Of a DNA stretch of 64,000 nucleotides, positions 62,060-64,000 are shown in pieces (the stretch's first letter is position 1; each line of letters starts with the position of its first letter). The notes below the pieces were generated by a model, which was not told where the DNA came from, did no database searches, and saw nothing but the letters and a program-made list of their open reading frames with translations. Origin of the DNA: Flavobacteriaceae bacterium PS02293 (GTDB lineage: Bacteria; Bacteroidota; Bacteroidia; Flavobacteriales; Weeksellaceae); NCBI GenBank assembly GCA_029960045.1, contig JASCOV010000002.1, positions 372,001 to 436,000 of the forward strand. Direction: 5' to 3'. Made by a program: the position numbers and the translations under genes.

Positions 62060-62174
62060 ATCCCATAGCCCCGATAGTAGCGGCATCCTTTTTTGCTTGG
62101 GAAAAAGCGTTGGCAAAAAAGATATAGCCCTTCGACTTCGCTCAGGATAAACTACTAGCGGGAAATAGCTCCTA
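62060..62174 (-). repeat. Dispersed structured intergenic element, copy D
   Basis: Read on the reverse strand it starts TAGGAGCTATTTCCCG and ends CGGGGCTATGGG. Outer stem: AGC (62170-62168) with GCT (62069-62067) and CCCG with CGGG (62162-62159, 62073-62070), TATTT bulged. Long stem: ATCTTTTTTGC with GCAAAAAAGGAT, one extra G. The 5' arm carries TATCCTGAGCGAAGTCGAAG as in copy C. Confidence 0.75.
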
Positions 62175-62180
62175 AAAAAC

Positions 62181-63221
62181 TTATCTGATGTTTGCTGAAA
62201 GTTGCGTCTGACTTTTAACGGTTGCCAAAGAATCTGCTTTTGCTTTTTTCTCAGCTTCAACCTGCTGAATTACAGTGTCTCTGTTTTCCTGTTCTTTCAT
62301 AATCTCTGCAAGCTGAGGTTCTATGATTTTGTTCATTTCGTCCTCTGTCATATTATTGGCTTCCGGCGAATCCAGCAGTTTTTTCCAAGGTCTGCGTTTC
62401 CCCCAAGGATAATCGCCGTAAACGATGAGCGGCGTTCCTTTGGCTCTTGTGCTCACGCCACCTTTGTTCAAAACCCAAGTGTCGACCCAAGTATACATCC
62501 ATTTGGCGTCTTCTTCCAACATTCTGAGGCAAGAGTGGGAAGCCGGATAACCTGGTAAAGCGTACTGATGCCAACCGATGCCGTCAAAATTGGCGACATT
62601 TACGTTCCAGCGGAGTTTCCATTCGTCACTTACGGTTGAGATGGCAACTTCCTTTTTCCAGTTGGCGAACATTAGACCTTTCTTTGTTGGAGTGGCTTTT
62701 TTACCCATACTTGTCGGTCCCCATTTCACGAGGTTTCCATATTCATAAACACCAAAACCTTGGATAGGATAGGAGAAGAAAACGAATTTCTTCACATTTT
62801 CCAGACTTGTAACGTGACCGGGAAATGGAGAATATATCAGGAAATCGTCCTCTATTTTTGCGGGAACTACTAAGGTGTCTGCAGCGCCAATGTTTGACCT
62901 ATCGAGGCGGTTGAGCGCAAGAATTGTGTAAAGTGCTTTTCCTGTAAATTCTTTTTTATTTTTCTGAGAAACAGAGTCGGTGTTTTTATAAACCCAAGGA
63001 AAAAATCCGAAATCTTTTCTAGGGATAACAACATCCGGAATTTTTGGTTTTTCTTCTTTTACTGAGTCTTCCTCCTTTTTATCATCAGAACCCAAAATAT
63101 CTGTGATAGGATTATCTTTTTTATCCGATGAAGGTACAGATTCGTCTTTTTTACACTGAATCAGAAATAGCGAAATGACGATGAATAAAGGAAATGTGTT
63201 TTTAATTAATTTGATGTTCAT
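62181..63221 (-). CDS. L,D-transpeptidase (YkuD domain) lipoprotein
   Basis: The 346-residue protein has a lipoprotein signal with lipobox LIQC (Cys23) and a Lys/Asp/Ser-rich linker. The catalytic domain (about 110-290) has 'FVFFSYPIQGFGVYEYGNLVKWGPTSMG' and the active site around 'GWHQYALPGYPASHSCLRM' (His218, Cys231). It would form 3-3 peptidoglycan cross-links or attach proteins to the wall. The tail after 290 is charged and helical. The substrate motif reads SHSCLRM rather than the common SHGCIRM. It is convergent with the aldehyde dehydrogenase. Confidence 0.9.
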   Translation of the reverse strand: MNIKLIKNTFPLFIVISLFLIQCKKDESVPSSDKKDNPITDILGSDDKKEEDSVKEEKPKIPDVVIPRKDFGFFPWVYKNTDSVSQKNKKEFTGKALYTILALNRLDRSNIGAADTLVVPAKIEDDFLIYSPFPGHVTSLENVKKFVFFSYPIQGFGVYEYGNLVKWGPTSMGKKATPTKKGLMFANWKKEVAISTVSDEWKLRWNVNVANFDGIGWHQYALPGYPASHSCLRMLEEDAKWMYTWVDTWVLNKGGVSTRAKGTPLIVYGDYPWGKRRPWKKLLDSPEANNMTEDEMNKIIEPQLAEIMKEQENRDTVIQQVEAEKKAKADSLATVKSQTQLSANIR

Positions 63222-63315
63222 AGTTTTTCTTTCTGTGTCAATAAGTTACAAAAAGAATACCATTTTTGAGAAAAAAGATTCAAGAAAAAAGAATTAAGAC
63301 ATCAAGTTTAATTAC

Positions 63316-64000
63316 CTATTGCTTATCAATGATGTCTTTAATGATTTGTTTAGCGTGGATTCTAGAATTTTCTATGAACCAAAGATGTGTATCTTTTCCG
63401 CCACAGACAACTCCTGCAAGATAGATTCCTTCAATATTGCTTTCCATTGTTTCTTTATTATAATACGGATTGAGACATTCGCCCTTTAAATCGATTCCTA
63501 TATTTTTTAGAAATTCGAAATCCGGGAGATAGCCTGTCATAGCGAGAACAAAATCATTTTCAATTTCTTCTAATTTTCCTTTTTTAGTTTTGAAAATGAC
63601 AGAGTTTTCTTTCACTTCCAAAAGTTCTGCTCCAAAAAATGCTTTAATGCTTCCTTCTTTTATTCGGTTTTCGATGTCTGGTTTTACCCAATATTTCACG
63701 CTTTTGGATATTTCATTTTTACGAATAATCATTGTAACGTTTCCGCCTTTTCTGTAAATTTCCAATGCCGCATCCACAGAAGAATTGCTGGAACCAATAA
63801 CCACAACATTCTGAAAAGCGTAAGGATAAGGTTCAGTGTAATAATGTTTCACTTTTTGTAAATCTTCGCCAGGAATTTCCATTAGATTTGGAATGTCGTA
63901 AAAACCTGTGGCGATAATTACATTTTTGGCAAAGTAAATCTGTTTGCTGGTTTCGACTTGAAAAAAAGTAGATTTTTCAACGTTTAAAACTTTCTCGTAA
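63316..64000 (-). CDS. YpdA-like FAD/NAD(P)-dependent disulfide reductase, 5' end outside the window
   Basis: The reading frame stays open from 63316 to the window edge, so the gene is cut at its 5' end; translation of 63883-63999 gives 'YEKVLNVEKSTFFQVETSKQ' and then 'NVIIATGFYDIPNLM', the end of the FAD-binding part. The visible section has the NAD(P) motif 'VVIGSSNSSVDAALEIYRKGGNVTMIIR', 'KYWVKPDIENRIKEGSIKAFFGAELLEV' and the C-terminal FAD motif 'GIYLAGVVCGGKDTHLWFIENSR'. This matches the YpdA family, known as bacillithiol disulfide reductases in Firmicutes. An internal Met at 63882 is not the real start. Confidence 0.9.
   Translation of the reverse strand, partial: YEKVLNVEKSTFFQVETSKQIYFAKNVIIATGFYDIPNLMEIPGEDLQKVKHYYTEPYPYAFQNVVVIGSSNSSVDAALEIYRKGGNVTMIIRKNEISKSVKYWVKPDIENRIKEGSIKAFFGAELLEVKENSVIFKTKKGKLEEIENDFVLAMTGYLPDFEFLKNIGIDLKGECLNPYYNKETMESNIEGIYLAGVVCGGKDTHLWFIENSRIHAKQIIKDIIDKQ

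Noticed and set aside
1-64000. Insertion sequences, prophage or defence islands
   Set aside because: No transposase, phage structural gene, restriction enzyme, Cas protein or toxin-antitoxin pair is seen; the inserts in the ribosomal block contain no mobility genes.

Overview
This window looks like chromosome from a Flavobacteriia member of the Chryseobacterium/Weeksellaceae type. It is AT-rich. Its promoters follow the Bacteroidetes pattern (TTTG, about 19 bases, TAnnTTTG) rather than -35/-10 boxes. Start codons are mostly preceded by A-rich sequence instead of Shine-Dalgarno sites. The gene set is typical of the group: a TonB-dependent receptor, a type IX secretion sorting domain, secreted thrombospondin-type-3 proteins, and the order rpsU-xerC-hpf-tRNAs-tuf-tRNA-Trp-secE-nusG-rplKAJL-rpoBC.

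Layout. 1-12.3 kb: envelope and housekeeping genes in both orientations (alpha/beta hydrolase, GH25 lysozyme, small secreted proteins, DUF3109, two membrane proteins, universal stress protein, FAH-family enzyme, DnaQ-like exonuclease, PssA, an LTA-synthase-like enzyme, DUF2147, pyruvate dehydrogenase E1 beta). 12.3-12.8 kb: non-coding, carrying repeats. 12.8-19.0 kb: start of the information-processing block: rpsU, xerC, hpf, tRNA-Thr/Tyr/Gly/Thr behind a duplicated promoter-leader module, tuf, tRNA-Trp, secE, nusG. It is interrupted by a reverse-strand DUF4394 lipoprotein. 19.1-26.5 kb: an accessory insert that looks like a trehalose uptake and hydrolysis module (AraC regulator, MFS permease, GH37 trehalase, TonB-dependent receptor) plus two LVIVD-type lipoproteins. 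26.6-28.9 kb: rplKAJL. 29.0-34.7 kb: a second insert of three secreted-protein genes, including a 1461-residue TSP3 protein. 34.8-43.8 kb: rpoB, rpoC and a DUF3467 gene. 43.8-64 kb: mixed genes (ENPP-like phosphodiesterase, alcohol dehydrogenase, VanZ, OmpA-family protein, T9SS-tailed miniprotein, hemB, rmuC, CPBP protease, PPK2, DUF1573, valS, DUF4241, ribokinase, hydrolase, HD protein, aldehyde dehydrogenase, L,D-transpeptidase). It ends in a truncated YpdA-like flavoprotein.

The most unusual non-coding signal is a dispersed intergenic element of about 115-120 bp, present four times (12357-12470, 50084-50190, 60400-60512, and 62060-62174 reversed). The copies diverge in sequence but keep the same predicted fold: an outer stem with a 4-5 base one-sided bulge and a T6/A6 stem with one extra G on the 3' arm. 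Paired positions change together. Two copies flank the aldehyde dehydrogenase gene in opposite orientation. No insertion sequence, prophage or CRISPR array was seen.
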